This document shows positions 31,537 through 42,569 of a stretch of DNA of 64,000 nucleotides, piece by piece; within the stretch, counting starts at the first letter, position 1; every line of letters begins with the position of its first letter. The notes under the pieces were generated by a model that worked only from the letters and a program-made list of their open reading frames with translations, did not search any database and was not told where the DNA came from. Location: NCBI GenBank assembly GCA_963575745.1, contig CAUYUJ010001368.1, positions 38,042-102,041 of the forward strand. Reading direction: 5' to 3'. The translations under genes and the position numbers were made by a program. This DNA comes from Prorocentrum cordatum (taxonomy: Eukaryota; Sar; Dinophyceae; Prorocentrales; Prorocentraceae).

Positions 31537-34500
31537 GTGGTTGTGGTCCGGCGCATGTTTGGTGCTGTTTTGTTCGACTCCATCCCACGCCTCGCCCCCC
31601 TTTCCCATCCTTCCCCCTCCCCGTCCCTCCTGTCTTCGTCTGCTGGTCGGTCGGTCGTGTCTCGCCCCTCCTCCCTCCTCCTTCCCCCTTCATCGGCCGC
31701 CCCGCGTGGAACGTGGCGGGCGCGCGCTGAGCGCGGGTGCCTGTTTCGTGGTCGAGGCTTGGCCTCCCTTCCCGCTCGTCTCGCCCCTCTCTCGCTCCTC
31801 GTCGTTGTTGTCCGGCTGCTGCTGCTCTCCTCCTTTTTCCCTCCCCTCCCCTTCTTCCCCTCCCTCTTCCCGGCGGCTTGGAGTGCGTGCTTCTTCGCGC
31901 CAAGGTGGCACGCGGCCGTGCCTGCCGCAGCACGCCTATCGAGTGCGATGGTTGATGATTCGCCACCCTCCTCGCTCCCTCCTCCCCTAGACATGGTGAA
32001 ATGTTATGAATGTGTAAACCTCCAGGCCCTCTTAGGGGAGGCCAGGGCCACAGGGTTCCCGCTCCGCTTGGCCTGGATGGCCATCCAGAACTACACCCAG
32101 CCTAGAGCCCTTAGAGCCTTTGGTAGCTTGTCGTACTCGGTTTCCACGGCCCAAGGGATCTTAGCTGGGTGTTCGCTAGCCACCACCCTGCTCACGGTGC
32201 TTCTGTATAGAAGTTTGAACCTGTCGGTGGAGCGATTCCCATCAGTGGAACCCAGGGACCTGATGGATGACGTGAGTTTTAACTGGGCGGGCAGACGCCG
32301 CCAAGGCAAAGATCCAGGAGAGAGCTCGCATGTGCTAGCGCAGGCGGTTCAGTCTTTCTGTCACGATATTGCCCCCCTCGGTTTGAGAGTGCAGGCGAAT
32401 AAGAGCGGGTTTGTGGCCAACACTTGTGCTGCTCGAGACACATTCGCACGGCACATTTCGCAGCTAGGTTTTCGCAGCAAGCTCGGCATGCGTAATCTAG
32501 GGCACGAGATGCACGGAGTCAAGGTTCTGCGGGTCCAAGAGAAGGCCCGACTTCGGGTCTTGCAGTCCAAGAGGCGTAAGGTCTGGGGGCTCCGCCAGGC
32601 TCAACCAGAGGCCGTCAAGGCCCTTTGGCGAACGGGGCTCCTCCCAGCTGCTAGCCACGGTGGTGGCGTTAGCGGAGTGTCCGACGTTTCTCTTCGAGAG
32701 CTTCGAACGTTTGCGGGAGGAATGGTAGGAGCTAAGCCCAAGTCCTGCCTCACTACCTATCTGTGCACGCAAAAGGACGATAGGTTCGACCCTGTGTTCG
32801 ATGTTTCGGTTCCGCTTGTTGTGAGGTTTGCTACTTGTGTCTGGGAAGCCAGGGTCGTTCCTTCACGTCTTGCTCGAGCTTGGCTCGCGATTAAAGACAG
32901 AATTCAGCACAATGCTGCGTGGAAGTATGCCAGGGGTCCTATTTCTTCGGTATGGTATACGCTCCTTCGGATAGGTTGGTCAATGTCGGGACCCACCACC
33001 TTAGTGAGCGACGAGGGCTGGCCCATCGACCTGCTCCGTGTATGTCCTCAGGACGTGCGCGTTTTCCTGGAGCAGGGAATTCGGAGGTGGCAGGCTGCGA
33101 GGGTCCTGGCCCATTTCCCCGACAACGAGGGGCACACTGTTTGGCGTCGTGCGCTTCGAAAATCAGTGCTTGCTCTCCGTGATGGGGGCCGACGTGGGGC
33201 GCTGCGGTCCTTGTGGGCTGCGGGGGTCTGGACTCCAGAGCGCCTCCATTCGATTAATTTGCGCCCGACGCCGTTGTGCTTTGTGTGTAAAGAACAGGTC
33301 GGCACCGAGGCCCACCAGTGGTGGGGTTGCGATGGCATGCTTGAGTGTAGGCCTGAGGAAGCTATGCCCGACAATGTCCTGGAGCACCGTGCCAGCTTGG
33401 TCAAGAGCTACCAGACAGATAACGGCAAGGAAGCTTTCTTTTTAAATTATGGGCTGCCGCCCTTGCCGCCTTTTTCAGAGCCAGTGGCCGACTCGCTTCC
33501 GACGATGGGGTGGGGTGACTGGCGGGGAGTCTGGGGGCCGAAGGTGTACACGGACGGGTCAGGCCTGGCGAAGTCGATGGAAGGCCTGACGCGTTGTGGC
33601 TGGGCCGTGGTCCAACTAGATGAGTCTGGCTGTGTAGTCAGAGCGTTCTACGGCCCGCTTCCAGGTAGGCTTCAGACCGTCCCGAGGGCGGAACATTATG
33701 CTGCCCTACGAGCCATCCAGATCGCAGCGCACCCAGCAGAGATTGTGTCTGATCATCTTAGTTTGGTGAAGACAGGTCGGCAGCTCTCTTCTTTGTGTGA
33801 ATTAGGTGCTTCCCGTCAGGCGTTTATTTGGAGGCAGATCAGGCACGAGATCGGGCAGTCGGAACCTCCCATCTTTCGCTGGACGAGCGCCCATCGTTCC
33901 CTGGACGACGTGTTGCCCCTTGGGGCGGCCGAAGTTTTTGATTTCGTCGGAAACGAATGGGCCGATTATTTTGCAAAATTGGGCTCGCAGTCCCATGCAG
34001 TAGCGCAGGTCCTCGTTGATGTGCACAAATCCAGATTGCAGGTCGCTCGTAAGGACGGTGAGGCCTTTGCCTGGATGGTCCAGGCGGCCGCGCGGAAGGC
34101 GGAGCAGCTGCAGCCAGCTGCCGACGCCCCAGCGCCCCGCAAGGCCACCCCCGCTCCTTCGCTTTCTGTCACATCTCACACGATGATGTTCTGTAAAGCT
34201 ATCTCAGAGTACAGGTGTTCGTCGTGCAATCGTTTCGCTCGCACTGCCCTGTCCTATCGTTTTTTGCGAAACTCGGCTTGCGCTCCCTCGGCCCTTCATC
34301 GGGCCACTGCGGAGCGCTTCTTCCGTTTGACCCCCCAGCACTACGTGTCAGACTCGACGCCGTCGGTGCAGGTGGCGGTCGAGGCCGCAGGAGGCCCGTT
34401 CCATGAGGAGGAAGGAGGTGTGCTGCCTGCCGCTGCTGCTGCTGATGGGGCGGTGGAGGTGTGCACTTCTCTCGGACATCCCGCCGAACGATTCGGCCCC

Positions 34501-34683
34501 GCCGTTATTTGTTTAGCCTGCGGGGCCTTTTCGATAAATGGTGGTCGAAATCCGAAACTCACGTCGAAGGCCTGTAAAGGCCACTCTCCCGTGGCCTCAA
34601 CGCGGGCCAACGAGGAGAGCAATATTTCTAGGGTCCTTAGGGGCCTGCATCCCCGATCGGGCGAACCCTTGTCGTTCGATTGA
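31537..34683 (+). CDS. LINE F: 5'-truncated reverse transcriptase-RNase H ORF, intact
   Basis: 1,048 codons without a stop. Recognisable sequence begins at Met153 (31993, MVKCYECVNLQALLGEARAT), which is inside the RT palm; the first 152 residues are pyrimidine-tract translation and probably not original. RT motifs: QGILAGCSLATTLL and LMDDVSFNW (Asp244, Asp245). RNase H catalytic set: Asp673 (VYTDGSG), Glu719 (RAEHYAAL), Asp739 (VSDHLS) and Asp810 (NEWADYFA). A Cys pair near the C-terminus (YRCSSCNRF) and ICLACGAF could bind zinc. The lack of stops over 2.7 kb suggests a young insertion. The RT fingers and endonuclease are missing. Confidence 0.75.
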   Translation: MVVVRRMFGAVLFDSIPRLAPLSHPSPSPSLLSSSAGRSVVSRPSSLLLPPSSAAPRGTWRARAERGCLFRGRGLASLPARLAPLSLLVVVVRLLLLSSFFPPLPFFPSLFPAAWSACFFAPRWHAAVPAAARLSSAMVDDSPPSSLPPPLDMVKCYECVNLQALLGEARATGFPLRLAWMAIQNYTQPRALRAFGSLSYSVSTAQGILAGCSLATTLLTVLLYRSLNLSVERFPSVEPRDLMDDVSFNWAGRRRQGKDPGESSHVLAQAVQSFCHDIAPLGLRVQANKSGFVANTCAARDTFARHISQLGFRSKLGMRNLGHEMHGVKVLRVQEKARLRVLQSKRRKVWGLRQAQPEAVKALWRTGLLPAASHGGGVSGVSDVSLRELRTFAGGMVGAKPKSCLTTYLCTQKDDRFDPVFDVSVPLVVRFATCVWEARVVPSRLARAWLAIKDRIQHNAAWKYARGPISSVWYTLLRIGWSMSGPTTLVSDEGWPIDLLRVCPQDVRVFLEQGIRRWQAARVLAHFPDNEGHTVWRRALRKSVLALRDGGRRGALRSLWAAGVWTPERLHSINLRPTPLCFVCKEQVGTEAHQWWGCDGMLECRPEEAMPDNVLEHRASLVKSYQTDNGKEAFFLNYGLPPLPPFSEPVADSLPTMGWGDWRGVWGPKVYTDGSGLAKSMEGLTRCGWAVVQLDESGCVVRAFYGPLPGRLQTVPRAEHYAALRAIQIAAHPAEIVSDHLSLVKTGRQLSSLCELGASRQAFIWRQIRHEIGQSEPPIFRWTSAHRSLDDVLPLGAAEVFDFVGNEWADYFAKLGSQSHAVAQVLVDVHKSRLQVARKDGEAFAWMVQAAARKAEQLQPAADAPAPRKATPAPSLSVTSHTMMFCKAISEYRCSSCNRFARTALSYRFLRNSACAPSALHRATAERFFRLTPQHYVSDSTPSVQVAVEAAGGPFHEEEGGVLPAAAAADGAVEVCTSLGHPAERFGPAVICLACGAFSINGGRNPKLTSKACKGHSPVASTRANEESNISRVLRGLHPRSGEPLSFD

Positions 34684-34864
34684 TGCGTGTGCTGCGCCTC
34701 GCCACTCTCAGCCTACATTTCCGCTGGGATGGTGGCCGAGCCTCGGCACATAAGAGCTGGGCACGGGTGGCCAATGTCCCACCTGCCTGGCTTCTCACGC
34801 TCCTGCTGGGGGGTGTCAGTGACCCTGACACCTCTTTCATCGCTGCGCCCTCTTTAGATCGCGT

Positions 34865-34897
34865 CACGGTGCACGCCTCATGGGATCGTGCACCGTG
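34865..34897. terminator. Perfect hairpin in LINE F 3' region
   Basis: CACGGTGCACG, 11-base loop, CGTGCACCGTG: an exact 11-bp inverted repeat about 180 bp after the stop codon. A role in 3'-end recognition by the LINE RT is possible. Confidence 0.5.
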
Positions 34898-35216
34898 CTG
34901 TGAATTGGCGCCCACGCTGGTTGCATGCGCGGGGAGGCCACAACCGGGCCGCCTGGACTCCCTGGCCGCCGTCTCACAGAGGGGTCGCCCCGAGCCCGCG
35001 CTTAGCGGTGTGTCTTCCCCCTGTCTCCCCCCCCCCCCTCCCTCCTCCCCCCGGCTCCTCCCGCTCCTGTCTCACGATGTTGAGTTCTTAGCGCGCACAT
35101 GGCGCCTTCCGCACGAGTAAAACCAAAGGTGGGTTTTGCATCAGTGCTGCTCGTGTTGCCGCAACCTTGCGGTTTTTCTATGTTTCCCTTCCCCCTCCTT
35201 GTCCTCCTCCTCCTCC

Positions 35217-35248
<32 letters not shown>

Positions 35249-35643
35249 CTCCCCCTCCTCCCCTTTCGCAATGGTCAGGTGTTGAAGTGTACGTGGTCGT
35301 TCACTGAGTTTGGGCTCAGATCTTCGAGCGCGCATTTCCGCCAGCAGCCACAGATCTTGGATGCGTGCAACGGCTCGCCTATGGCAGGTTGGCCACAGCG
35401 CTGCTCCTAGTGTTTTGATGTTCCTCGGCTCCCCTCGCCCCTCCTCTTCTTCCCCTCGTTTTCCCCCCCTCGCTCCTCCCCCCCATCGCCCGAAGTCTGG
35501 GGCTCTTGCAGGTTTTCGCATTCATGCCTGCACTGTTGTTGGCTGCCTTGTCGCTTGTGTTTGGGAAGATAGCCCCCCTGAGGGGCATCGGATTTCAAGT
35601 GGAAGTATGCTGCCCTTCCCACCTCCTTTGAAAACAAAAAAAA
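34898..35643. other. Pyrimidine-rich spacer, no gene
   Basis: Contains C-runs near 35030 and a (TCC)n tract at about 35187-35266. No coding signal. Confidence 0.5.
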
Positions 35644-35674
35644 ACCTTGGCGCCAGCATCCTGCCCTGGCAGGC

Positions 35675-36520
35675 TTGCGCAGGATGGGCGGCCAGACAGC
35701 GCAGGGCCGCTACCCGTCCACGCAGTTCCAGGGCGAGTGGACTTCTCGCCGCTGGCGCTGCGGGCAGTGCGGATGCAAGAAGAACTTGGCTTCGTGGCAC
35801 CTGTGCAAGCATTGCGGTAATACCAGGGCTTCCCACAGCGAGGAGTACGACCGCGAGGCGAACTGGTTCGGGTTCGACGGTAGCGGAGTTGCTCTTCATG
35901 CTGCTGGTGGCGGCGCTGCCACTGGGGGAACCCTCACGGCCGACGAGCTCCGCACCATGGTCTCCTTGTGCGAGAAGGCTGGCGACGCCGCGGGCGTGGC
36001 CAAGCACAGGGCAGCGCTCGACCGTCTCACCCGTGGTTGTGCTCAAGTCCCTGTCCAGCAGCGTGTGGCCAAGGCTGACTCTTCGGTGCAGTACTGGGCG
36101 TGGAGCTGGACAAGCTCACTCAGCTGGAGGAGCAGGTCTCTCGACAGAAGGCAAAAACAGCCGACGCGCGTGACAGCCTCAAGGTGGCGGATGAGCAGTA
36201 CAAGTCGCTGGTGCAGGAGCTCGCAGGGGGCATGGTAGCCTGCTAGCGCCCCGCCTCAGCCTGCCAAGCTGGACGTCCAGGACCTTCTGCAGGGCAAGGT
36301 CGCGGTGCTCGACCTGGTTTCGGTGGATTCCCTCTTCCAGTTCGATGAGGCCATGTGCGAGATCTGTCAGACGGACAAGGACATGGAGTCTCGGCGCAAG
36401 CAGCTCAATGATCAGACGAAGGAGGTCTGCAACAAGCTCTTCGCGGATGCTGCTTTTAAAGCGGCGGAAATCCGCGAGGAGCAGACCAAGCCGTTGTTGC
36501 TTGCGCCTTGGCAAGGGTAA
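35675..36520 (+). pseudogene. LINE A ORF1: zinc finger plus coiled coil
   Basis: A C-x2-C ... C-x2-C finger (WRCGQCGCKKNLASWHLCKH, then CGN) lies at residues about 28-48 of the first frame. After a frameshift near 36090 a coiled coil follows (LDKLTQLEEQVSRQKAKTAD), ending ...VAC-TAG at 36244. It resumes in another frame (VDSLFQFDEAMCEICQTDKD, then KEVCNKLFADAAFKAAEIRE) to 36520. LINE B ORF1 has the same order. Role by analogy: RNA-binding chaperone of the retrotransposon particle. Confidence 0.65.
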
Positions 36521-37189
36521 AGGCGATGGTGGCGAGGTTCATGTCGGTGGAGAAGATGAAACTGCTCCTGCAGGTGCCTCTGGCAGCGCTGGATTGACAT
36601 CTAACGTCCCCGGCGCCGCTGCCCCCGAAGCTGTTGGTGATGAACCCGCTGCTGGTGCAGACGCTGGAGGAGGAGCTGATGTACGGGTTCGTGCTGATGC
36701 AGCACTGGGCCATAGAAGTGGCGCCGTCCCCCCTCTGCCTCTGTCGCTGCCTGCTGAGTCCAGCGGGCTGGGAGGCAGAGAGGCAAGGGGGTTTTGACCG
36801 GCACGGTGCCTCCAGGACTGGGAAGGGGCATGGACCAGGCGTCCTTGTCTGCTCCCTCCGCGATCCCACCTCGCTTCCCTGGCAGCGAGCTCGATCGAGC
36901 CCAGATTGTGAACCGTTAAGCTTGATTATCGCTGATATTCCAGCATGTTTTAATTCGCTGTTGAAGTCCGACGGCGGCCCAGCGGCCGCGGAACGTGAAA
37001 GCATGAGTAATGACGCGGTTGGCTTGTCGCCTGCGCCCCGCCTTGCTTATAGCTCTTCATGCCCGTTGGCATATTCCGCACCTCCCGTCGGGCTAAAAGG
37101 ACAAGTTGGCAGTTTTGTTTTTTTTTTTTGCAATTTTGAAGTTTTTGATATACCCCAGGCCCCTGGATCGAATGTGCTTCAAGTGGAGG

Positions 37190-37854
37190 CATGCGCGTGT
37201 AACTGTGCAGCATGGTATTCGGCCCACGAATGGTTGTTGCAAGCTCGGTCCCACACCGCGTTGATGCAAGGGCATCACCTTGTAGGTGATAACGTGGCAC
37301 AAGCGCAATCCTGGCTACCAACGCACGGTCGGAAATTATTTTTCCTGGACGCTAAGGTGACTGAAGATGGTGGTATATCGGCTGGTGCGGCGGCGATGGC
37401 TTGGAATTTCGTTGGCTTGTACGAGCCACAGAGTGCTGTATATATCCAGCAGCATCGTGCCATCGCATCTTGGGCCCACGTTGGGCAGTCGAATCCGATT
37501 TTGGCAGAGAGTATATATTTGCATCAATGTCAGGAGCTCAGTGATGACAACTTGCGCATTATGTCTAAGGTGGGTGTTGCTGCGAGTGCGTCGCTTGCGT
37601 CTTTCATCATGGGTGGTGATTTCAACATAGAGCCAGGCACTCTTGGGGAATGCCTGCACGTGGAGGAACTCGGGGGCCAGCTCGCTTCTTCCCCGAAGGG
37701 GACATGCTTATCTTCGGCGGGATCCCGGGCATGCGATTACTTTGTGGTTCCGGCCAGCACTTCGATGGGGATCAGGGACGTCAGCGTTGATGAGCACGCG
37801 CCGCCGTCGCCGCAGCTCCCTTGCTCGATTACTTTTTTCGAGCAGCACCACTGA
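37190..37854 (+). pseudogene. LINE A endonuclease domain
   Basis: The frame reads NCAAWYSAHEWLLQARSHTA, LMQGHHLVGDNVAQAQSWLP, MGGDFNIEPGTLGECLHVEE and SRACDYFVVPASTSM: the AP-endonuclease blocks N-x-x-x-W, the QE-H block, GGDFN and the late D-Y-F-V block. The catalytic Glu of QEH is Gly here (LMQGHH), so the nuclease is inactive as written. The final H of S-D-H appears as DEHAPPSPQLP. Confidence 0.65.
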
Positions 37855-38879
37855 ACGTTTTGACATTCAGGAAACCGCGCCGCCGCCGACAGATGCGCCA
37901 GCGGGCCTTGCCCTGGCGCCGCCCGATTGGCCCCCCGGAGAGAGAGTTACCCAGTTCATTGCATTCTGATATGGTGAAGCATGGTCGCCGCGGAGCGGTG
38001 CCACGCGTCGTCTGGGCCAGCATCCACCTTCGCGATGCTCGCCCCGCTCGCAATCCTGCGCTCCGCGCTAGCCGGTGGCTCCATCAAGCTTATAGCTATC
38101 GGTGCATAGCCTTCAGAGGTAAGCAGCCGTGTAGTTATCCCGACGGCGTAAATGGCTCCACAAGGTCCCCGGGGGCCCTCTGGGTTCATCAAGCAGCACT
38201 TGCCGCGCAGTCGGTATGCCGACGTTCACGGTAGAGCGCGTGCAATTGTTCAGCGGGAGTACCTTCCCCTGGACGACGCGCGCGACGCATCCGCCAAGCT
38301 TGCTGATGTTTTGACTGATGCTACCAGGGAGGCGCGCCTCGCATCAGATGCTTCGTGGAAGGAATTGCTACATCAGGATATCCAGAAGGGGGGAGGCATG
38401 CGCATTCGTGGACTAAGCCAGTTGAGAGGTGGACTCCGACTTCCACTTGATCGGCTAGAGGCCAAGCGCTCGCAGACCCCTTCCCCCCTCTCACGGCGGA
38501 GGGCCAGAGTTGCGGCTCGCTGATTTTGATCTCTGCGATTACAATACGCCCAAGGCCTTCGCCCCTTGCGAGGAGCTCCCGCGGGTTTCGGGTGGGCGGA
38601 TTTCACGCGCGGCACCATTCAGCGCCGTGCGACGCGGCGCTCGAGATTGTCGCGGCCTTCGTTGCCTCTCCAGATTCGGCTCGCGACGCCGGCGATGGCC
38701 CCCGAAGCCGTGGGGGGGCTGAGGCCATAGGGCGTTTTACTTATACGCACCGTCTTTTGGGAAAGTTGCGACGTTCATACGCTCTGGAGTGGAAGGGGGC
38801 CAACTCGCGCCCCTTCTTCTCGGACCGCGGCCCCAAGTCGGCAACGGACGTGGTCTGGGGGCGCCCGGTCCGGATTGAG

Positions 38880-39365
38880 GCTTCTGCGCGCGGCCGTGGG
38901 TTTGCGCCCGCTATTGTTGGGTTTGCACAAATTTAACGAGCTCATGGAGCTTCAGGCGCTCGAGCAGCGCTGCGCGGACCTGGCTTTCCCTTCGCCCATC
39001 GTGAAGCTCTCTGTCCGTGCTTATCGTAGCGCACGGTATATCAACATCGCGGGTCTCTTGAAGGGCCCTTACCTCGCTCTTCGGGGCGCCGCTGTCGGGC
39101 GCAATCTTGCGACCGCGAATGCGCGGATCTATTGCGCGCGCGCCTTTCAGGGCATGCGGATCACTCACGGCGTTTTTTTCGATGTTAATCGGCGACATTG
39201 GTATATCTGGCAGGGCGCCTTCCCAGGGCGCGCTCGCGGGCCTCCACGCGGGTTCTGCTGCCGCGCATCGGGCCGCGACAGATGATACGAAGGCTGCGGC
39301 CGCCCCTCAAAAGGCCGCAGTTGCGGGGAGCGGCCCCAGGATATGCCACTCACTCGTTTCTTGAT
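38880..39365 (+). pseudogene. LINE A reverse transcriptase palm remnant
   Basis: NELMELQALEQRCADLAFPS, then VKLSVRAYRSARYINIAGLL, then RGAAVGRNLATANARIYCAR, aligns with the palm block of LINE B (TINLKMLLWRARQMHFPLAI). The YxDD box appears, after a frameshift, as MLIGDIGISG, so the first Asp is Gly. The N-terminal RT (38000-38880) is present only as frame-broken traces. Confidence 0.55.
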
Positions 39366-39373
39366 CGGGCACG

Positions 39374-40366
39374 TTGGCGGGGCAGTCAGGCCACGCGGAC
39401 GCAGCGGTTAACTTGGACACCATCGACGCGGCTGGGCGCCCGAGACGCGTTCGCGGCCGCGGGGCTGAGTTCAAGAAGCGCACCAGGGATTTCAGCGCCC
39501 GCGTCTCCGCCAGGATCCAAAAGCAGCAGCGCATTTTGGGCCGTCAGGCCAGGGGGCTTTTCGCGAGCGGCCCGCTGCCCGGCTCGCGCCACGGCGCGGA
39601 CGCCCACGACGCGTGCAGTTTTGAGTCGCCCCGGATCCGCGCGCAGGCAGGCTGGCATATTAGGCCGTCGCTCGGCGGGCGCTACTTTGCAGCCGCGCTC
39701 ATTTTCGACGGCGAGCCGCTTTGGCACGGCACGGTTGCTCCCATTGTTCGGTCGGCGAAGAAGGAGCTTTGGGCAGCTCGCCGCCACGCGTTCCTCTACT
39801 CCATCGGTCTCCCGGAACTTCGCCGGACGCGGTCGAGTGCGTTCGAGGGGCCGGCCCCGAAATCCTGGCGGCAAGTCTCGCGGCCCATCAGCGCGCTGCG
39901 CACGTCCGCGCGCTGGCCAGGATGGCCCGCGAAAAACTTCGCGGCCTTCGTCGACCACGAAGGGGTGGAAATCACGTTGGCCTTCAGCAGCCAGTCCTTG
40001 CTAAAGGATGCAGTGCGTCGCGCTGCAGCTCGTCAACTCGAGCGCCAAGCTGCCGACGAGCCCCAGGTCGGCCGGCCTCGCGCGCTTCGACGTCTTCAAG
40101 GCAGATACCCGCCAGAGGAAATATACGCCTCTGGAGGCGGGTGCGATCGGGAGTCTGGCATGCGGAGGCTGCTGGACGGCCGAACGCGCTTTCTCCTCGG
40201 GGCGCCAGCTTTCGGACGAACAGAGGTTGCGCCCTCTGCGCAAGAAGGCCCCCGACACGGTTATCCGCGGGCCTTGGCAGCGCGAAGCAGTTGCCGGAAC
40301 GCGAATCTTGCGTTGCGGCCTCGGCCCTTGATCACGCGAGTGGCATCGTGTCCGGTGGCGAGATGA
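39374..40366 (+). pseudogene. LINE A RT connection/thumb region
   Basis: The block LWHGTVAPIVRSAKKELWAA, IGLPELRRTRSSAFEGPAPK, PISALRTSARWPGWPAKNFA corresponds to LCWHASVAPITRW..., LSLPELRAAWQAGFEGESPL, PVTALRKSLERISWTTPAF in LINE B. A Cys-bearing stretch in a neighbouring frame near 40150 (ACGGCW) may be the remnant of the zinc knuckle. Confidence 0.6.
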
Positions 40367-40983
40367 TCCCGTTCATTCGGGGATTGTTCGCTCATCCTGA
40401 AGGGTCTCGGCCAGAGCTGCCGACCTCTGGCGGCGCCGAGATTGTTGCTGAGGGGGTCGGTTTCGCCGCGGGCCTGATCCACGGAGCGACTTTTCTCGAC
40501 GGCAGTTGTCGTCGGCGCCCGACCCGCGAGCTTCCGAGGGCCGGTCGGGGAACTGCTTCAGTTGATGTGGACGGCGCGCCTCTTTGCGCGATCGACGGTC
40601 CTGCGCGCGCGCCGCCGGCCCAGACGGCCCCCGCCGCTGAGTTCACGGCGCTCGGGCAGGCCTTCCTGCAGCTGGGCGGCGCGAGCGATTTGCATTCTGA
40701 TTGCCTGGCAGTGCGCGAGCATTTCCTGTTGCCACGAGGCGAACGGCCATCGCGCCGCCGTAAATATACTGGACAGCTGCAGTATATCGACGCCTGCCCT
40801 GACATTGCCAGCTCAACCAAGGCGCGCGCGCACCTAGACCCTCACGAGGAGGGGGTCGAAGAGAGCGAGTCGCGGAGGCGAAAAGGCAACGGACGCAACG
40901 ACACTGCCGCCCATCTAGGTGCCCTGACCCACCCCGTGCGTCCACAGACGCGCATGAATCGTTGGATGCCACCATTGCTGTAG
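40340..40983 (+). pseudogene. LINE A RNase H domain
   Basis: In the frame ending at 40983: ATFLDGSCRRR (first Asp), QTAPAAEFTALGQAFLQLGG (Glu), ASDLHSDCLAVREHF (Asp), KARAHLDPHEEG and GNGRNDTAAHLGA (last Asp). All four catalytic acids are present, so this domain is better preserved than the RT. It ends ...NRWMPPLL-stop. Confidence 0.65.
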
Positions 40984-41663
40984 CGCGCATTGTTTGTCGT
41001 CTGGCTGCGAAGCCATTACCCCTCTGGCCTCGCCTCAAACTGGATGGCGTTGCTTTTTCAGCCAGCGGCCCGAGTGCAATCGGCGCCGCTCGGCTTGTTC
41101 TCACGATTGGAACGGCCACGGCAGCGCGCGGCGCCGCTCGGCGCGCAGGCTGGGATCTCGGTCTGCGTCTGGGGCCTCAGGCCACAGCCCAGCTCTTTTG
41201 TCGCATTTCTGGCGGCGCGGATTGCCTCTTGCGCCTGAGGCGCGGCGCTTTCCTTCATCAGGGAGCCTTCACGAAAGGCATCACGGCAATTCGGTTAGAA
41301 ACAAAATCTTCGAAGGTAAAACACCCGCGCAGGAGTGAGCTCCGCATTGCGGAGACCACGGCCCTGCCGAGCGTCGCCACCGGCCTGAGCCACGGGTTGG
41401 CCGAGGCCGATGCCCGCAGCGATTGTGGCCCCGTTCTGGCGACTCGCCGTGTTGCGACAGCCCTTCCTTTGGAGGAAGGTGCGGGTGACCCGCGGGAGGC
41501 GCCCGCATCTGTTTCGGAATCAGGGTTGAGCGCGCTACAGCGGAGAACCAGCGCGCAAAGTTCTGCCACCGGACGGCTCCGGAATCGGGCTCCGACCGAT
41601 GAATTTGCTATGTTATTCAATTGTTTGCGGGTCTCTGTCTGGTGGGCTTCCGCCCGTCAGTAG
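40984..41663 (+). pseudogene. LINE A C-terminal tail
   Basis: An open frame continues with LPLWPRLKLDGVAFSASGPS and GAARLVLTIGTATAARGAAR. It is the expected position of the C-terminal tail; no zinc motif is clear. Assignment is by position. Confidence 0.35.
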
Positions 41664-41843
41664 CCGCAGCGGACTTCCTGCGAGGTGTTCGTTCGCAGTT
41701 ACGCTGCCAGCCCGGCGTCGCGCAGTCGCCCCCCGCTGGTTGCACACAGTTTTCCCTTGGGAGACTCACCCAGCACCGGCGGTGCATGCGGGTAGTTTTG
41801 CGGACGCTGCAAATCCCCCCACGGCGGAGCGAGGTAGGAGGAT

Positions 41844-42464
41844 TTGAGGCAGAACGTCGGGCGAACCTACGACCTCGAGCCCGACGCGATCGACAATCCC
41901 CCAATGATGCCGCAGAACATCATGGCCAAGATCATGCCCATAGCAAAGGCGGCGCTGGGCAACGCGCCCCAGATCAGGCAGCTCACGGCGGCAGAGTTCG
42001 AGACGATCACGATCGAGGGCGCCTCGTCGCCAGCGAAGGCGGCGCTCCAGGCCGGAAGGGCCCACGCGACGGAGGCGGTCAGACTTCAACGGGAATCGGC
42101 GAGACCCGAAGCAGCTTGTGCCAGAGAGGGGAAGATGGGTCCAGCACGCGTCCAGATATTTGTTGTCGCGCGCGAGGAAATCACGAAAGCGGGCGAGATG
42201 GTGGGCATGGCGAACAAGCGGGCATAGGACACGCAGAAGGCAAACATCGATCAGGTGAAGAGCATGACGGACATGAGCCTCCTGGTCCGCGGCTTCCGCG
42301 TCGGCCACGCGCACGTGGACGGCTTGGCCAAGATGGCGCTTGCGATCGCGGTCGCGGCGATCACGCGCATCTCCTCCGAGCGCGGACCAGCTCGGAGAAG
42401 AGAGGCGCCCAGGGATCGCCCCCCGCGCGAACGCAGAGCGCATGCTGCAGATGGCGGTAGATGA
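41844..42464 (+). pseudogene. Unrecognised ORF fragment, possible ORF1 of another element
   Basis: The frame reads TYDLEPDAIDNPPMMPQNIM, AKIMPIAKAALGNAPQIRQL, TAAEFETITIEGASSPAKAA, stops at TAG 42225, and a frame just after gives QVKSMTDMSLLVRGFRVGHA, HVDGLAKMALAIAVAAITRI. It looks like a genuine helical protein broken by a stop. I do not recognise the family; a retroelement ORF1 or dinoflagellate-specific protein is possible. Confidence 0.4.
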
Positions 42465-42569
42465 GTTCGAGGGTCACTGAGAGGTGAAGAGCACGTTGAG
42501 TCTGGAAAGACTTCCGGCGGCTGCACGCGCACTGGCATGGCTGGCAATATAGAGGGGAGAAGTCGGAGA

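Larger units (their letters stand above)
35644..41663 (+). mobile_element. LINE A (decayed, near full length)
   Basis: Starts at ACCTTGGCGCCAGCATCCT (35644-35662) after a short A-run, and contains ORF1 with zinc finger and coiled coil, endonuclease, RT palm, connection region, RNase H and a C-terminal tail in the order expected for a LINE. Many frameshifts. Related to LINE B at 50.7-56.4 kb by matching blocks in every domain. Ends are approximate. Confidence 0.7.
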
